Source of the DNA: an uncultured Hyphomonas sp.
Lineage (GTDB): Bacteria; Pseudomonadota; Alphaproteobacteria; Caulobacterales; Hyphomonadaceae
Reading direction: 5' to 3'
DNA: 64,000 nucleotides
Assembly: GCF_963678195.1 (NCBI RefSeq)
Contig: NZ_OY782759.1
Span: 2,976,001 to 3,040,000, forward strand
The position numbers were made by a program, and so were the translations under genes. Shown here in pieces: positions 29,097 through 38,463 of this stretch (positions within the stretch are counted from its first letter, which is position 1; every line of letters begins with the position of its first letter). The notes under the pieces were generated by a model, which ran no database searches, had not been told where the DNA came from, and saw nothing but the letters and a program-made list of their open reading frames with translations.

Positions 29097-30041
29097 CTAT
29101 TCGAATTCGCCGAGCGTGCCTTCGCTGATCCATTCCGGATCTGTTCGCGCAGCCAGCGCCGCCGGGCCGCTGAAAACATGCATCAGCATGGACTGGGCGA
29201 CGGCAAACCCCAGCACCATAACCAGCATCGGCCCCCAGAAGACCGGGGACATCACCGCCGCCATGATCTCATCGTCAGGGGCGCGGCCGTCCATGAGGTC
29301 CGGCACCTGCGCCGACAGGAGGCCGGCGCCAAGGGCGAACAGCAGGAGATAGAAAGCGATCATCACCAGCATCGCAATCAGGCCCAGAACGATCCAGGCA
29401 CCGAGAATCGTCCAGCCTTTTCCGCGGGTGACCCGCCAGGATTCGAAAAAGCGGATCTGTTTGTCCCGCACCGTCAGCGCGGCCGCTGCGGAGAGCCGTG
29501 CCGAGAACCACAGGACCAGTAACATGTATCCCAGCACCAGGACGATACCGAGCAGGACCGCCAGCAACGCCGCGTCCGGGCCCATGGCAAGCCCGACACC
29601 AACCGGGATCGCGATCATGATGGCAAAGCCGATATACATGCCGATGAACAGCGCGATCCAGATCAGTCCGACCAGCAGCAAACGGCCTTCATCAGCCCCG
29701 ATGCGCACGCCAAATCCGGCTCCGCGCATGTAACGGCGCTGGTTCGCCCCTTCAAACATCACCCAGAGCAATATGCCGAGCGGCATGGTCAGCAGGCCGG
29801 CCAGCGACGTGGACATCGGCATTTGCTCCATTTCCGTGGCGTAGCGATCAAAGTCCCCGCCCCCGGTGAAGAGATGGATATACGCCTCATAGATCGGCCA
29901 TTGCAGGAAGGCCGTAAACACCTGCATCAGGCAGGCGAGCGCCGCATAGGCCAAGGCGAACTTCCAGAGAAAGCCGCGCGGCCCGTCTGTCTTGGTGAAG
30001 TGGCCGACGGCGTTTCCGAAATTGAACTCGATCGGGGTCAT
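29097..30041 (-). CDS. Multi-pass membrane protein of unknown function (paralogue 1)
   Basis: About 314 residues with six or seven hydrophobic segments. The start at 30041 is preferred because AAGG lies nine bases before it; an ATG at 30047 is only three bases from it. Features shared with the next gene are an N-terminal 'FNFGNAVGHF...WKFALAYA', a middle 'ANQRRYMRGAGFGVRIGADE', 'SWRVTRGKGWTILGAW' and a C-terminal 'FSGPAALAAR.DP'. I recognise no named family, though the SWxxTRG-W block recalls membrane domains of the UPF0259/GPDPase-membrane type. Confidence 0.72.
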   Translation of the reverse strand: MTPIEFNFGNAVGHFTKTDGPRGFLWKFALAYAALACLMQVFTAFLQWPIYEAYIHLFTGGGDFDRYATEMEQMPMSTSLAGLLTMPLGILLWVMFEGANQRRYMRGAGFGVRIGADEGRLLLVGLIWIALFIGMYIGFAIMIAIPVGVGLAMGPDAALLAVLLGIVLVLGYMLLVLWFSARLSAAAALTVRDKQIRFFESWRVTRGKGWTILGAWIVLGLIAMLVMIAFYLLLFALGAGLLSAQVPDLMDGRAPDDEIMAAVMSPVFWGPMLVMVLGFAVAQSMLMHVFSGPAALAARTDPEWISEGTLGEFE

Positions 30042-30052
30042 GAGCATTTGCC

Positions 30053-31027
30053 TTAGTTGAATTCCTCGACACTCAGAGCATCATCGACACTGCCGCGCGG
30101 ATCTTGCCGCGCCGCGAAGGCGGCAGGCCCCTGTACGAAGTGCATCAGCAAGCCGGACAGGAAATAGCGGATGAAGGCATAGAGCAGCAGCGCAATCGTC
30201 AGCGTCGGGGTGAACAGGCTGCGTAGCTCAGATGAATCTTCCACCCTGGTGACGGAGTCCATGAAAGCGGGCGTCATCACCATCTGGGCAATGGATGAGG
30301 CAAAGCTGACCGCCATGCCACCGACGATGGCGATGATCAGAAAGGCCCCGAGGATCGGCCAGAAACGGCCGCGTGACACGATCCAGGCGTCGCCGAACGC
30401 GACCCGGCCTTCCTTCATGGTCATGGCAAACACCGGCGAGAACCGTGTCGCGAAAAAGACGTAAACCGGGAACAGCACCAGGGAAATCAGCGCCACGATG
30501 CTCATGCGCCCCAGCATGAAGGTCACCATTTCGTTTTCCGAGATGTCGCCGTTCGCGAAATCGGTGATCATGCCGAACATCGGCAACATGATCAGGCCCG
30601 GCAACAGGTACATGAGCGACACGCCAAGGTACCAGATGACGCCGACAACCATCATCCGCAATTCATCGGGCCCGAACCGGATGGAAAACGCCTCATCCCG
30701 GATGTAACGCCGCTGCGTGGCAGTCATGAACATCGCCCACACGACCAGACTGGCAAGCGACCCCAGCACGATCCAAGGCAACAGTCCGCCAAACAGGTCG
30801 AAAAATACGCTGAAGACCTGTGCCGGGTCGTCGGCACCCACACTGTCGAGCTGCTCAACCGTGTCGATAAAGCCGAAGATCGCGTCTTTGGTCAGCCAGG
30901 CGAACAGCGCAGTCAGCGCCGTGCTGACAAGCGCAAATGCCAGCGCAAACTTCCAGGGAAACGACTTTGCATGCGCGGCCCGAAAGCCGAACATCAAAGC
31001 GCCATCGAACGTGAACCGGCTGGCCAT
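30053..31027 (-). CDS. Multi-pass membrane protein of unknown function (paralogue 2)
   Basis: 324 residues with about six hydrophobic segments. It is clearly related to its neighbour: 'FPWKFALAFALVS', 'ATQRRYIRDEAFSIRFGPDE', 'DAWIVSRGRFWPILGAF' and 'FVQGPAAFAARQDP' align block for block. The two genes are 11 bases apart, so they probably arose by tandem duplication and are co-transcribed; the proteins may work together. No enzymatic motif is visible. Confidence 0.72.
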   Translation of the reverse strand: MASRFTFDGALMFGFRAAHAKSFPWKFALAFALVSTALTALFAWLTKDAIFGFIDTVEQLDSVGADDPAQVFSVFFDLFGGLLPWIVLGSLASLVVWAMFMTATQRRYIRDEAFSIRFGPDELRMMVVGVIWYLGVSLMYLLPGLIMLPMFGMITDFANGDISENEMVTFMLGRMSIVALISLVLFPVYVFFATRFSPVFAMTMKEGRVAFGDAWIVSRGRFWPILGAFLIIAIVGGMAVSFASSIAQMVMTPAFMDSVTRVEDSSELRSLFTPTLTIALLLYAFIRYFLSGLLMHFVQGPAAFAARQDPRGSVDDALSVEEFN

Positions 31028-31081
31028 GTTGCATCCCTCCGCCTTGCCCCGCAGGCGGGAAGCTAAGCCGGTTTCGACGGC

Positions 31082-31900
31082 TTAGGCAATGTCGGACGCC
31101 GGGCGCACGGCCTTGAGCCCGGCCACGGCCAGGCCATGGCCTGCGAGAATAAATGGTGCCTGCAGCAACAGTCCCGTTACCCCTGTTGCAAACAGGGCGA
31201 TGTCGCCCTGCCCGGCCACGCTATTGATCGCGAGGTTGGCGACGTATCCCACAAGGAACGGCAGGACATGGGTGGCCAGCGAGGCGGACCCGAAGCGCAC
31301 GACATCCCCCTTCGTCCAGCGCCAGGTGCGGAACACCATGACCCGCCCGGTTTGCACTGTGGCTGCGCCCGTCAGCAGCAGCCGCAGGGCAAGAAAAGCG
31401 ATACCGCCGAGCCCGGTGGCGTACACGATGGAAAGTGCCCAGCCATAGGGCGTCGACATCATGCCTGCCAGCGCGGCGGGAATCTGCTGGTCCGCGCCTT
31501 CCGCGGCCAGGTCCACCAGTCCTGACAGCTGCAGCATCACCACGCCGAAGATGCCGACAAAGAAAAAGATGAAGAAGCTGACAAAGAAGAAAGCGAGATA
31601 AATCGCAAGATTCATATGCATCAGGGCCATGAAGGCCCCTTTCGCATCGGGAATCATCGCCCGGTAAATCATCAGGGAGGCCTGCACACCCGCCAGGAAC
31701 AGCACGACCAGTGCTGCGAGGGTCAGCATCGTGCCGCCTGTGCCGGTGTTCAGCGCCCATTTGTAGAAACCGCCCATCAGCGACAGCAGCGCCAGCCAGG
31801 GCAGCGCCGGCAGAGCCGCCTTCGCCGCCAGCCGCCAGGCCTCGACGATCAGGTCCGCAATGGAAGGCACCGGGGCCGGGGATGAGGTATTTGAATCCAT
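31082..31900 (-). CDS. Multi-pass membrane protein of unknown function (paralogue 3)
   Basis: About 272 residues starting at 31900 ([17 protein letters not shown]); longer upstream frames run into trmFO on the other strand. It has six or so hydrophobic segments and retains '[19 protein letters not shown]', matching the SWxxTRG-W block of the two genes that follow. It is more diverged, and the QRRY block is absent. The three genes form one minus-strand group between uvrA and trmFO. Confidence 0.68.
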   Translation of the reverse strand: MDSNTSSPAPVPSIADLIVEAWRLAAKAALPALPWLALLSLMGGFYKWALNTGTGGTMLTLAALVVLFLAGVQASLMIYRAMIPDAKGAFMALMHMNLAIYLAFFFVSFFIFFFVGIFGVVMLQLSGLVDLAAEGADQQIPAALAGMMSTPYGWALSIVYATGLGGIAFLALRLLLTGAATVQTGRVMVFRTWRWTKGDVVRFGSASLATHVLPFLVGYVANLAINSVAGQGDIALFATGVTGLLLQAPFILAGHGLAVAGLKAVRPASDIA

Positions 31901-31978
31901 GCAGACTGCCTTAGCGCCCCCGGCCGCAGCCGCAAACCCCGTCTTGACGGAACCGGCCGGCCTGCGCATGTCCCGCCC

Positions 31979-33382
31979 ATGAGCATCAAACCCATCCATA
32001 TCATCGGCGGCGGCATGGCCGGATCGGAAGCAACCTGGCAGGCGGCAAACGCCGGTGTGCCGGTGATCCTGCACGAAATGCGCGGCGTGAAGGGCACCGA
32101 CGCCCACCAGACCGACAAGCTGGCGGAGCTGGTCTGTTCCAACTCGTTCCGCTCCGACGATCACACGTCAAACGCCGTCGGCGTGCTGCATGAGGAAATG
32201 CGCCGCGCCAAGGGGCTGATCATTTCCACAGCGGCAGAACACCAGGTGCCGGCCGGCAGCGCCCTTGCCGTTGACCGGGAAGGCTTCGCCGAAGCGGTCA
32301 CCGCAAAGCTGGAAGCGCACCCGAACGTGACCATTGTGCGCGAAGAAATCGCTGGTATCCCGCCGGAAGACTGGGACAGCGTGATCGTCGCCACCGGCCC
32401 GCTGACATCCATTCCGCTGGCCGAGGCAATTCATGCCCACACCGGCGAGGATGACCTCGCCTTCTTCGACGCCATCGCCCCGATCATCTATTTCGACAGC
32501 ATCGATATGTCGAAAGCCTGGCGCCAGAGCCGCTATGACAAGCCCGGCCCCGGCGGCGACACGGCGGCCTATATCAACTGTCCGCTGTCGGAAGAGCAGT
32601 ACAACGCCTTCATCGATGCTCTGATCGCAGGCGAAAAGACAGAGTTCCGCGACTGGGAAAAGGACACGCCCTATTTCGAAGGCTGCCTGCCGATCGAAGT
32701 GATGGCGGAACGCGGCCGCGAGACGCTGCGCTTCGGCCCGATGAAGCCTGTCGGCCTGACCAATCCGCATCAGCCGGACGTGAAGGCCCACGCGATCGTC
32801 CAGCTGCGCCAGGACAACGCCCTCGGCACGCTGTGGAACATGGTCGGCTTCCAGACCAAGCTGAAATACGGCGCGCAGACCGACATCTTCCGCATGATCC
32901 CCGGCCTTGAGAAGGCAGAGTTCGCGCGCCTCGGCGGCATCCACCGCAACACCTTCCTGAACTCACCCAAACTGCTCGACGCCCAGCTGCGCATGAAGTC
33001 CATGCCGCGCCTGCGCTTTGCCGGACAGGTCACCGGGGTGGAAGGCTATGTCGAGAGTGCGGCCATGGGCCTGCTGGCCGGGCGCTTTGCCGCCGCCGAA
33101 CGCCTCGGCCGGACACTGGACGCCCCGCCGCCAACAACAGCGCTTGGCGCGCTCGTCACACATATCACGGGCGGCCACCTCGAAGGCAAACAGACCTTCC
33201 AGCCGATGAACGTCAATTTCGGCCTCTTCCCGGACATCACCGATTTCCCGAAGACCGACGAGAATGGCAAACGCCTGCGGGGCAAGGCGAAAGGCCGCGC
33301 CAAGAAAGGCGCCCAGGCCGCCCGCGCGCTGCAGGACATCGATGCGTGGCTGGCCGGTCAGGCGCTGGTGGCAGTGGAGTAG
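31979..33382 (+). CDS. trmFO: Methylenetetrahydrofolate--tRNA-(uracil-5-)-methyltransferase
   Basis: Folate/FAD-dependent enzyme that makes 5-methyluridine at position 54 of tRNA. The 467-residue protein opens with the FAD motif '[16 protein letters not shown]', followed by '[11 protein letters not shown]', '[15 protein letters not shown]', '[11 protein letters not shown]', '[14 protein letters not shown]' and '[19 protein letters not shown]', all TrmFO blocks. Its end is 10 bases from the end of the glutaredoxin-MauE gene on the other strand. Confidence 0.97.
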   Translation: MSIKPIHIIGGGMAGSEATWQAANAGVPVILHEMRGVKGTDAHQTDKLAELVCSNSFRSDDHTSNAVGVLHEEMRRAKGLIISTAAEHQVPAGSALAVDREGFAEAVTAKLEAHPNVTIVREEIAGIPPEDWDSVIVATGPLTSIPLAEAIHAHTGEDDLAFFDAIAPIIYFDSIDMSKAWRQSRYDKPGPGGDTAAYINCPLSEEQYNAFIDALIAGEKTEFRDWEKDTPYFEGCLPIEVMAERGRETLRFGPMKPVGLTNPHQPDVKAHAIVQLRQDNALGTLWNMVGFQTKLKYGAQTDIFRMIPGLEKAEFARLGGIHRNTFLNSPKLLDAQLRMKSMPRLRFAGQVTGVEGYVESAAMGLLAGRFAAAERLGRTLDAPPPTTALGALVTHITGGHLEGKQTFQPMNVNFGLFPDITDFPKTDENGKRLRGKAKGRAKKGAQAARALQDIDAWLAGQALVAVE

Positions 33383-33392
33383 GTCGCCGCCT

Positions 33393-34133
33393 CTATTTCA
33401 CCAGCATCCAGATCGCCATCGCGACCATCATGACGTTCTCCAGCAGCGAGATGAAGCCCAACGGCACATTGCTTTCGCCGCCAACACAGGCGCATTTCAG
33501 GTCGCGCTTCTCGATATAGACGGCCTTGTAGACAGAGACCGCCCCAATCCCGCCGATAAACAGCGCCATCGGTGCAGCGAGCCAGGTCAGCGCGCCGGCG
33601 ATCATCAGCACGCCGGCGAACAGTTCCGCAAACGGATAGACATAAGCATAGCGCACATACCGCCGCGCCAGCAGGTCGTAGCCGAGAAAACTGTTGGAGA
33701 AGGAATCAATGTCGCGCAGCTTCTGAACGGCCAGCAGACACATGCTTATCGCGATGAACCACTCGACCACCCGCATTGACAGCAGAGTGCCAAACGCCGC
33801 CCAGCTTACCGCCAGCGCCATCAGCGCCGCCGAGGCAAAGATCGCGATCACCGGCGTGTAGGTCTTCGCGTCCTTGTCCTTCTGCGGCAGGCTGAAGAAT
33901 TTGCGCAGGTCGTCATAGCCGCCGATCCGCTTGCCTTCGATGAACGTCTGCGGCGTCGTCTTCACGTCATACTTCGCCTTGAAGGCATCTGTTTCCTCGC
34001 GGGAGGTCAGCAGATGGTCATCCACCTTGTAGCCCTTCCGTCGCAGCAGGCCGCGGCTCTTCAGGCCGAAGGGGCAGATGTGCTGCGGTGTTTTCATCCG
34101 GTAGAGCGTGGCGACAGGTTTGGCTGATGACAT
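33393..34133 (-). CDS. Glutaredoxin-MauE/DoxX fusion membrane protein
   Basis: About 247 residues. The N-terminal third is a glutaredoxin-like domain with 'HICPFGLKSRGLLRRKGY' (one Cys in CPFG) and the conserved 'KTTPQTFIEGKRIGGYDDL'. The rest has four or five membrane segments of the MauE/DoxX type and ends with a C-A-C pair in 'DLKCACVGGESNVPLG'. The start at 34133 fits the promoter at 34167-34197. It is divergent from a MerR regulator. A role in thiol or metal chemistry at the membrane is inferred from the Cys pair, the glutaredoxin domain and the mer-type operator. Confidence 0.8.
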   Translation of the reverse strand: MSSAKPVATLYRMKTPQHICPFGLKSRGLLRRKGYKVDDHLLTSREETDAFKAKYDVKTTPQTFIEGKRIGGYDDLRKFFSLPQKDKDAKTYTPVIAIFASAALMALAVSWAAFGTLLSMRVVEWFIAISMCLLAVQKLRDIDSFSNSFLGYDLLARRYVRYAYVYPFAELFAGVLMIAGALTWLAAPMALFIGGIGAVSVYKAVYIEKRDLKCACVGGESNVPLGFISLLENVMMVAMAIWMLVK

Positions 34134-34166
34134 GGGAAAGCTCCGCTTGCGGGTCAGGTCCTCCCT

Positions 34167-34197
34167 ATATAACTTCCGTACTATGGTACGGTTGCAA
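34167..34197 (-). promoter_or_regulatory. MerR-type promoter with 19-bp spacer
   Basis: On the minus strand TTGCAA (34197-34192) and TTATAT (34172-34167) are 19 bases apart. This over-long spacer is typical of promoters that a MerR-family protein activates by untwisting. The dyad CCGTAC-N4-GTACGG occupies 34176-34191 in the spacer. The transcript would begin about 27 bases before the glutaredoxin-MauE start. Confidence 0.78.
34176..34191. promoter_or_regulatory. MerR-family operator (mer-like dyad)
   Basis: Perfect inverted repeat CCGTAC TATG GTACGG. The half-sites and spacing match the operator I remember from mercury-resistance transposons (TCCGTAC-N4-GTACGGA), and the downstream half continues as GTACGGAAG in the same way. 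It lies in the spacer of the promoter described at 34167-34197. Confidence 0.75.
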
Positions 34198-34209
34198 GAC
34201 GATCTCAGC

Positions 34210-34605
34210 ATGAGTATCGGTCAACTCGCCCGCGCTGGCGCGGTGGGGGTCGAAACCGTCCGCTATTATCAGCGTCAGGGCCTGATGGCGCTGCCTCCCC
34301 GGCCAGCGGGTGGCGGCGCGGCGGGCGGCACAAGGAAGTATGGCGCGGCAGATCTGGAACGCCTGCAATTCATCCGCTCCGCTCAGGCCGCAGGCTTCAC
34401 CCTGAAACAGATTGCGCGGCTGATCGTACTCGACGCCACATCAGACCGGTCCGAAGTGCGCCAGATGGCCCGCGACAGAATCGATGCCCTGGATGCCCGG
34501 ATCAGAGAGCTTAAAGACGCCCGCACCGCCCTGCAGAAACTCGCCAACCAGTGCGACCATGCCGAAGATGGCCCTTGCCCGATCCTGAAGGCGTTCGAGG
34601 CTTAG
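34210..34605 (+). CDS. MerR-family transcriptional regulator
   Basis: About 131 residues. The N-terminal winged helix reads 'MSIGQLARAGAVGVETVRYYQRQGL', then the dimerising coiled coil, then a metal-loop-like C-terminus '[19 protein letters not shown]' with two Cys separated by seven residues (eight in mercury MerR). The Cys that starts the MerR dimer helix (C82 in Tn501) is Ser or absent here, so mercury as the signal is uncertain. The start at 34210 fits the helix-turn-helix; an earlier ATG at 34183 lies within the operator. It is divergent from the glutaredoxin-MauE gene and overlaps the next gene's end by four bases. Confidence 0.88.
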   Translation: MSIGQLARAGAVGVETVRYYQRQGLMALPPRPAGGGAAGGTRKYGAADLERLQFIRSAQAAGFTLKQIARLIVLDATSDRSEVRQMARDRIDALDARIRELKDARTALQKLANQCDHAEDGPCPILKAFEA

Positions 34606-35252
34606 ACCTGCCCCGTCCGGATGGCTTTCAGGATGCTGAGGCGCTTGGTGACGGCGTCCGGTTCGCCCTTTTCGCTGTAGTGCTTGCGCAGGCGGTAATG
34701 GGCGACGGCCGGGCGGATGGATTTCGGCACGGGCTTCACGTGCGGGCCGAAGGCTTTGGTCTCTGACCGGCGCAGCGCGGCATAGGCGGGGGCCACATCG
34801 CGGATTTCCTCGGCCCAGTCATGATGGCTGGCCAGCAGGCTGGCCGCGATCAGGGCCAGCCAGGCTTCAGGTTCCTGGTTGCGGTCCTCTGCGACGAAGG
34901 CCGCCTCATAGCCGTCGACCAGCCGCTGCATCGCGCCGGGCTTCAGCCGGCCGGCCGCGACTTCCTCTGCCAGGGCGAGACAGACATCATGTTCGCGGGC
35001 CGGCTTGCCCTCTTCCAGTTCTGTCAGCGCCTCACGCCACCACTGGAACCGGATCAGACCCAGCGTCTCTTCCGAGACGGCGAGACGCACCCGGGCCAGC
35101 TCATAGGCGAGTGCATAGAGGGCTGTCAGGGCCCGGCGCTGGGCCGATGGCGCATAGCGGCTGGAGATCCAGCGGTCCTCATCGACCTTGCGCACCCGCT
35201 TGTCGATTGCGGCCCACTGTGTTTTGGAAAGGGGGTTGGTAGTATTCGGCAT
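34602..35252 (-). CDS. Squalene/phytoene synthase-like protein (NDUFAF6 type)
   Basis: About 216 residues of the trans-isoprenyl diphosphate synthase head-to-head fold. '[18 protein letters not shown]' and '[17 protein letters not shown]' match the family, but the Asp-rich motif DxxxD expected in YALAxELDDxxD is Y-E-L-A-R-V-R, so catalysis is unlikely. This form resembles NDUFAF6, a mitochondrial complex I assembly factor with alphaproteobacterial homologues. The start at 35252 ([10 protein letters not shown]) is preferred; ATG at 35261 is possible. Divergent from sodB with a 64-base gap. Confidence 0.72.
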   Translation of the reverse strand: MPNTTNPLSKTQWAAIDKRVRKVDEDRWISSRYAPSAQRRALTALYALAYELARVRLAVSEETLGLIRFQWWREALTELEEGKPAREHDVCLALAEEVAAGRLKPGAMQRLVDGYEAAFVAEDRNQEPEAWLALIAASLLASHHDWAEEIRDVAPAYAALRRSETKAFGPHVKPVPKSIRPAVAHYRLRKHYSEKGEPDAVTKRLSILKAIRTGQV

Positions 35253-35316
35253 GGAACCCATATGTCGGATGACGCGCTTATCTACCAGATACATACCTGC
35301 AAGAAAGGAATTCCAG

Positions 35317-35925
35317 ATGGCATTCACACTTCCCGATCTTCCCTATGGGCGCGATGCTTTGGCGCCGCACATTTCCGAACAGACCCTGAATTTCCACCAT
35401 GGCAAGCACCATCAGGCCTATGTGACGAACCTGAACGGCCTGATCGAGGGCACTGACCTCGAAGGCAAGTCGCTCGAAGACATCATCAAAGTCGCTGCCG
35501 CTGACGCGTCGAAGGCCGGCCTGTTCAACAACGCAGCCCAGGTGTGGAACCACACCTTCTACTGGCACTCGATGAAGCCCGGTGGCGGCGGCAAGCCGCA
35601 TGGCAAGGCTGCAGAGCTGATCGACCGTGACCTCGGCGGCTATGACGAGTTCGTCAAAGCGTTCAAGGCGGCCGGCGGCGGCCAGTTCGGCTCCGGCTGG
35701 GCATGGCTTGTTCTGAAGGATGGCAAGCTGGCCATCACCAAGACCCCGAACGCCGAAACCCCGCTGACCGAGGAGGGCACGACCCCGCTCCTGACCATGG
35801 ATGTCTGGGAACACGCCTATTATCTCGACTACCAGAACTCCCGCCCTGGCTACATGGACACTTTCCTGAACAGCCTGGTGAACTGGGACTTTGTGAACCA
35901 GAACCTCGCTGACGCGGGCGCCTAA
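35317..35925 (+). CDS. sodB: Superoxide dismutase [Fe/Mn]
   Basis: Dismutes superoxide in the cytoplasm. The start at 35317 has AAGAAAGGAA just upstream. The 202-residue protein carries the metal ligands in '[10 protein letters not shown]', 'NHTFYWHSM' and '[13 protein letters not shown]' (His, His, Asp, His). '[11 protein letters not shown]' and '[11 protein letters not shown]' favour the iron type, but cambialistic use of manganese cannot be excluded. Confidence 0.96.
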   Translation: MAFTLPDLPYGRDALAPHISEQTLNFHHGKHHQAYVTNLNGLIEGTDLEGKSLEDIIKVAAADASKAGLFNNAAQVWNHTFYWHSMKPGGGGKPHGKAAELIDRDLGGYDEFVKAFKAAGGGQFGSGWAWLVLKDGKLAITKTPNAETPLTEEGTTPLLTMDVWEHAYYLDYQNSRPGYMDTFLNSLVNWDFVNQNLADAGA

Positions 35926-35933
35926 TTGAGGTA

Positions 35934-35963
35934 GGGTCCCTGCGAAATATGTCGTGGGGACCC
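35934..35963 (+). promoter_or_regulatory. Hairpin covering the ribosome site of the zinc-ribbon gene
   Basis: Arms GGGTCCC (35934-35940) and GGGACCC (35957-35963) are perfect, with a 16-base loop. The right arm contains the only purine-rich ribosome-site candidate (GGGGA) and ends four bases before the ATG at 35968. It could be the end hairpin of sodB or limit translation of the next gene. Confidence 0.4.
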
Positions 35964-35967
35964 GACC

Positions 35968-36645
35968 ATGTTCTGTACGCAGTGCGGCCGAAAGTTCGGC
36001 GAGACTGACAGATTCTGCGCCCAGTGCGGCGCACCGAAAGCCGGCGCTGACGCCGTTTCGCCCCAACCTCCCCCTGTACCGGAAACCGATCCGTCTCTCG
36101 ACTGGCGCGCCTCCATGGTACCGCGCGAGATCATGGGGCATCCCGAGGTCCGCGCCCGGATCGAGGCGGTCACCGGCGCCAACCCAAGAGGCATGTCGGC
36201 CGAACAGTTTTATGAATTTGCACGGCCCGTCATGGCGATCGCCGGCGCCGGCCCCGTCCCGCCGCTGAAGCTGATCAAGGACATCTCCCTGCCGATCTCT
36301 GCCAAGCTGGGCATGAAAACCAGCCGGGACACATTGCAGGGCTTCCGCAACACGTTCGGCGAAACGCTGGCCGCCGTGCTCTGCTCCCTCGCCAGCCGCA
36401 GCCAACCGCTTGAAGACATCAATGAAGCCACGAACGGATGCATCATCCGGTCGAAGATGCTGTCCTCGGTCTGGTCCTGGGAAGGTGACCTCATCATCAC
36501 GCTGGAAGCGAAAGACGAAGGCACGCTGATGAGCGCCGCCATTACCGTTCCCGGGCAGCTTTCCGACATGGGCCAGTCCAAGCGCGTCCTGAAGGCGCTG
36601 GTGGAAGATGTCATGAAGTATCGTGACACGCCGGCCGGGGGCTGA
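35968..36645 (+). CDS. Zinc-ribbon domain protein of unknown function
   Basis: 225 residues. The N-terminus is a compact zinc ribbon, 'MFCTQCGRKFGETDRFCAQCGAP' with two CxxC pairs (zinc_ribbon_2 type). A Pro-rich linker follows, then a mixed alpha-beta domain with 'SWEGDLIITLEAKDEGTLMSAAITVPGQ' at the end. I do not recognise the second domain. It comes 42 bases after sodB on the same strand, with a hairpin between. Confidence 0.7.
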   Translation: MFCTQCGRKFGETDRFCAQCGAPKAGADAVSPQPPPVPETDPSLDWRASMVPREIMGHPEVRARIEAVTGANPRGMSAEQFYEFARPVMAIAGAGPVPPLKLIKDISLPISAKLGMKTSRDTLQGFRNTFGETLAAVLCSLASRSQPLEDINEATNGCIIRSKMLSSVWSWEGDLIITLEAKDEGTLMSAAITVPGQLSDMGQSKRVLKALVEDVMKYRDTPAGG

Positions 36646-36825
36646 CTCCCGGTCCTGAACGCAGGCTCTTCACCTCAGCCCCGAAATACACTATGTGCAG
36701 CGCACAAGACGCTCCGGGCATGGAAAGCGCCCGGTCCGTGGAACGCACATGGGTGCGGAAAGCGGAATGTTGGCGGCCATTCGGGCTGCACCGGGTAACA
36801 ACTTCCATCCTAGGAACGACAGACA

Positions 36826-38439
36826 TTGACTGAAAAAACATTCGCCGACCTCGGGCTCGGCCCGAACATTCTCAAAGCCCTGGACGAGTCGGGCTACACG
36901 CATCCGACCCCAATTCAGGCTGAAGCCATCCCGCATGTCCTGAACGGCGGCGACGTCACCGGCATCGCCCAGACCGGCACCGGCAAAACGGCTGCCTTCG
37001 TGCTGCCGATGATCCACCGCCTGGCCCGTGGCCGCGCCCGGGCCCGCATGCCGCGCTGCCTGATCCTCTGCCCGACGCGCGAACTCGCTGCGCAGGTCGC
37101 CGAGAGTTTCGAAAAATACGGCAAGTATCTGAAGCTCACCATGGCGCTGCTGATCGGCGGTGTCAGCTTCAAGGAGCAGGAAGGCCTGCTGCAACGCGGC
37201 GTCGACGTGCTGATCGCCACGCCGGGCCGCCTGCTCGACCAGTTCGACCGCGGCAAGCTGCTGCTGATGGGCGTGGAATACTTCATCATCGACGAAGCCG
37301 ACCGCATGCTCGACATGGGCTTCATTCCGGACATCGAGAAGATCTGCGCCAAGCTGCCGCCGCGCCGCCAGACGCTGCTCTTCTCCGCGACCTTCCCGAC
37401 CGATATTCAGCGTCTGGCGAAAACCTTCCAGCGCGACCCGGTCAAGATCGAAGTCGCCCGTCCGACCGATGCCGCGACCACGATCACCCAGCATGTCGTC
37501 CACCTGCCGAACGACAGCGCCAAGGCCAAGCGGACCGCGCTGCGCCGCGTGATTGAGTCGCGTGACGTGAAAAACGGCATCGTCTTCTGCAACCGCAAGG
37601 TCGAAGTCGACATTGTTGCCGCCTCGCTGACCAAGCACGGTCATGACGCCGCGCCGATCCATGGCGACCTGCCGCAATCCATCCGGACCGAAACGCTTCA
37701 GAAATTCCGTGACGGCGACCTGAAACTGCTGGTCGCCTCCGACGTGGCCGCCCGCGGGCTGGACATTCCGGACGTAGGCCATGTCTTCAACTACGCCCCG
37801 CCACCGAAGGACGAAGACTACATCCACCGGATCGGCCGCACGGGCCGCGCCGGACGTACCGGCGAGAGCTTCACGCTGGTCTCCCCGGATGATGAGAAGT
37901 CCTGGGGCTTTGTCCTCAAGATGATCAACAAGGATGTCGAAGAGTACATGCCGGAAGGCCTGCTCGAAGAGATCGAAAACCTGCCGCCGGAAGAAAAGTC
38001 CGGACGCGGGCGCCGTGGCAGCAGCCGCGATGGCGGACGCAGCCGGGGCGGACGTAGTGAGCGGACACGCGGCGGAAGCCGAAGCCGAAGCCGCCGCGAG
38101 GAAACGCAGCAGGACGACGCGGAAACCGCGACGGCCTCCGAACAGGCAGAGACGCCTGTGAAAGAAGACGCGCCGGCGAAGCCTGAAGCAGAGGCAAAAC
38201 CCGACAAGCCGCAAAAGGCTGCAAAGACTGAGAAGGCTGAAAAGCCAGAGAAGTCCGAGAAGTCTGAGAAATCTGAAAAACCGGAAAAGTCTGAAAAACC
38301 GAAGCGCGAACGCGCCGAGCGCAAGGACAAGCCAAAACGCGATCGCAGCAAACGCAAGGATGACGATCTCATCCTGGATCCGGCCCCGGAAAACGTCAAA
38401 GGCTTCGGCAACGACATTCCGGCCTTCCTGAAGCGCTAA
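36826..38439 (+). CDS. DEAD-box RNA helicase (RhlE-like)
   Basis: ATP-dependent RNA helicase of 537 residues. The start is TTG at 36826, with AGGAACG nine bases upstream; no ATG begins the conserved 'FADLGLGPNILKAL' region. Motifs in order are the Q motif, 'AQTGTGKTAA', 'PTRELAAQV', 'TPGRLLDQ', 'DEADRMLDMGF', 'LFSATFP', 'ASDVAARGLDIPDV' and 'HRIGRTGRAGR'. The C-terminal 150 residues are low complexity: an RG/SR-rich part, then Lys/Glu-Lys-Pro-Ser repeats, an RNA-binding type of tail. The 180-base leader has a hairpin (CCGGGC/GCCCGG at 36714-36734). It is followed by a strong terminator. Confidence 0.95.
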   Translation: MTEKTFADLGLGPNILKALDESGYTHPTPIQAEAIPHVLNGGDVTGIAQTGTGKTAAFVLPMIHRLARGRARARMPRCLILCPTRELAAQVAESFEKYGKYLKLTMALLIGGVSFKEQEGLLQRGVDVLIATPGRLLDQFDRGKLLLMGVEYFIIDEADRMLDMGFIPDIEKICAKLPPRRQTLLFSATFPTDIQRLAKTFQRDPVKIEVARPTDAATTITQHVVHLPNDSAKAKRTALRRVIESRDVKNGIVFCNRKVEVDIVAASLTKHGHDAAPIHGDLPQSIRTETLQKFRDGDLKLLVASDVAARGLDIPDVGHVFNYAPPPKDEDYIHRIGRTGRAGRTGESFTLVSPDDEKSWGFVLKMINKDVEEYMPEGLLEEIENLPPEEKSGRGRRGSSRDGGRSRGGRSERTRGGSRSRSRREETQQDDAETATASEQAETPVKEDAPAKPEAEAKPDKPQKAAKTEKAEKPEKSEKSEKSEKPEKSEKPKRERAERKDKPKRDRSKRKDDDLILDPAPENVKGFGNDIPAFLKR

Positions 38440-38463
38440 GCCAGCGCTCACCGAAAAGAAAAA

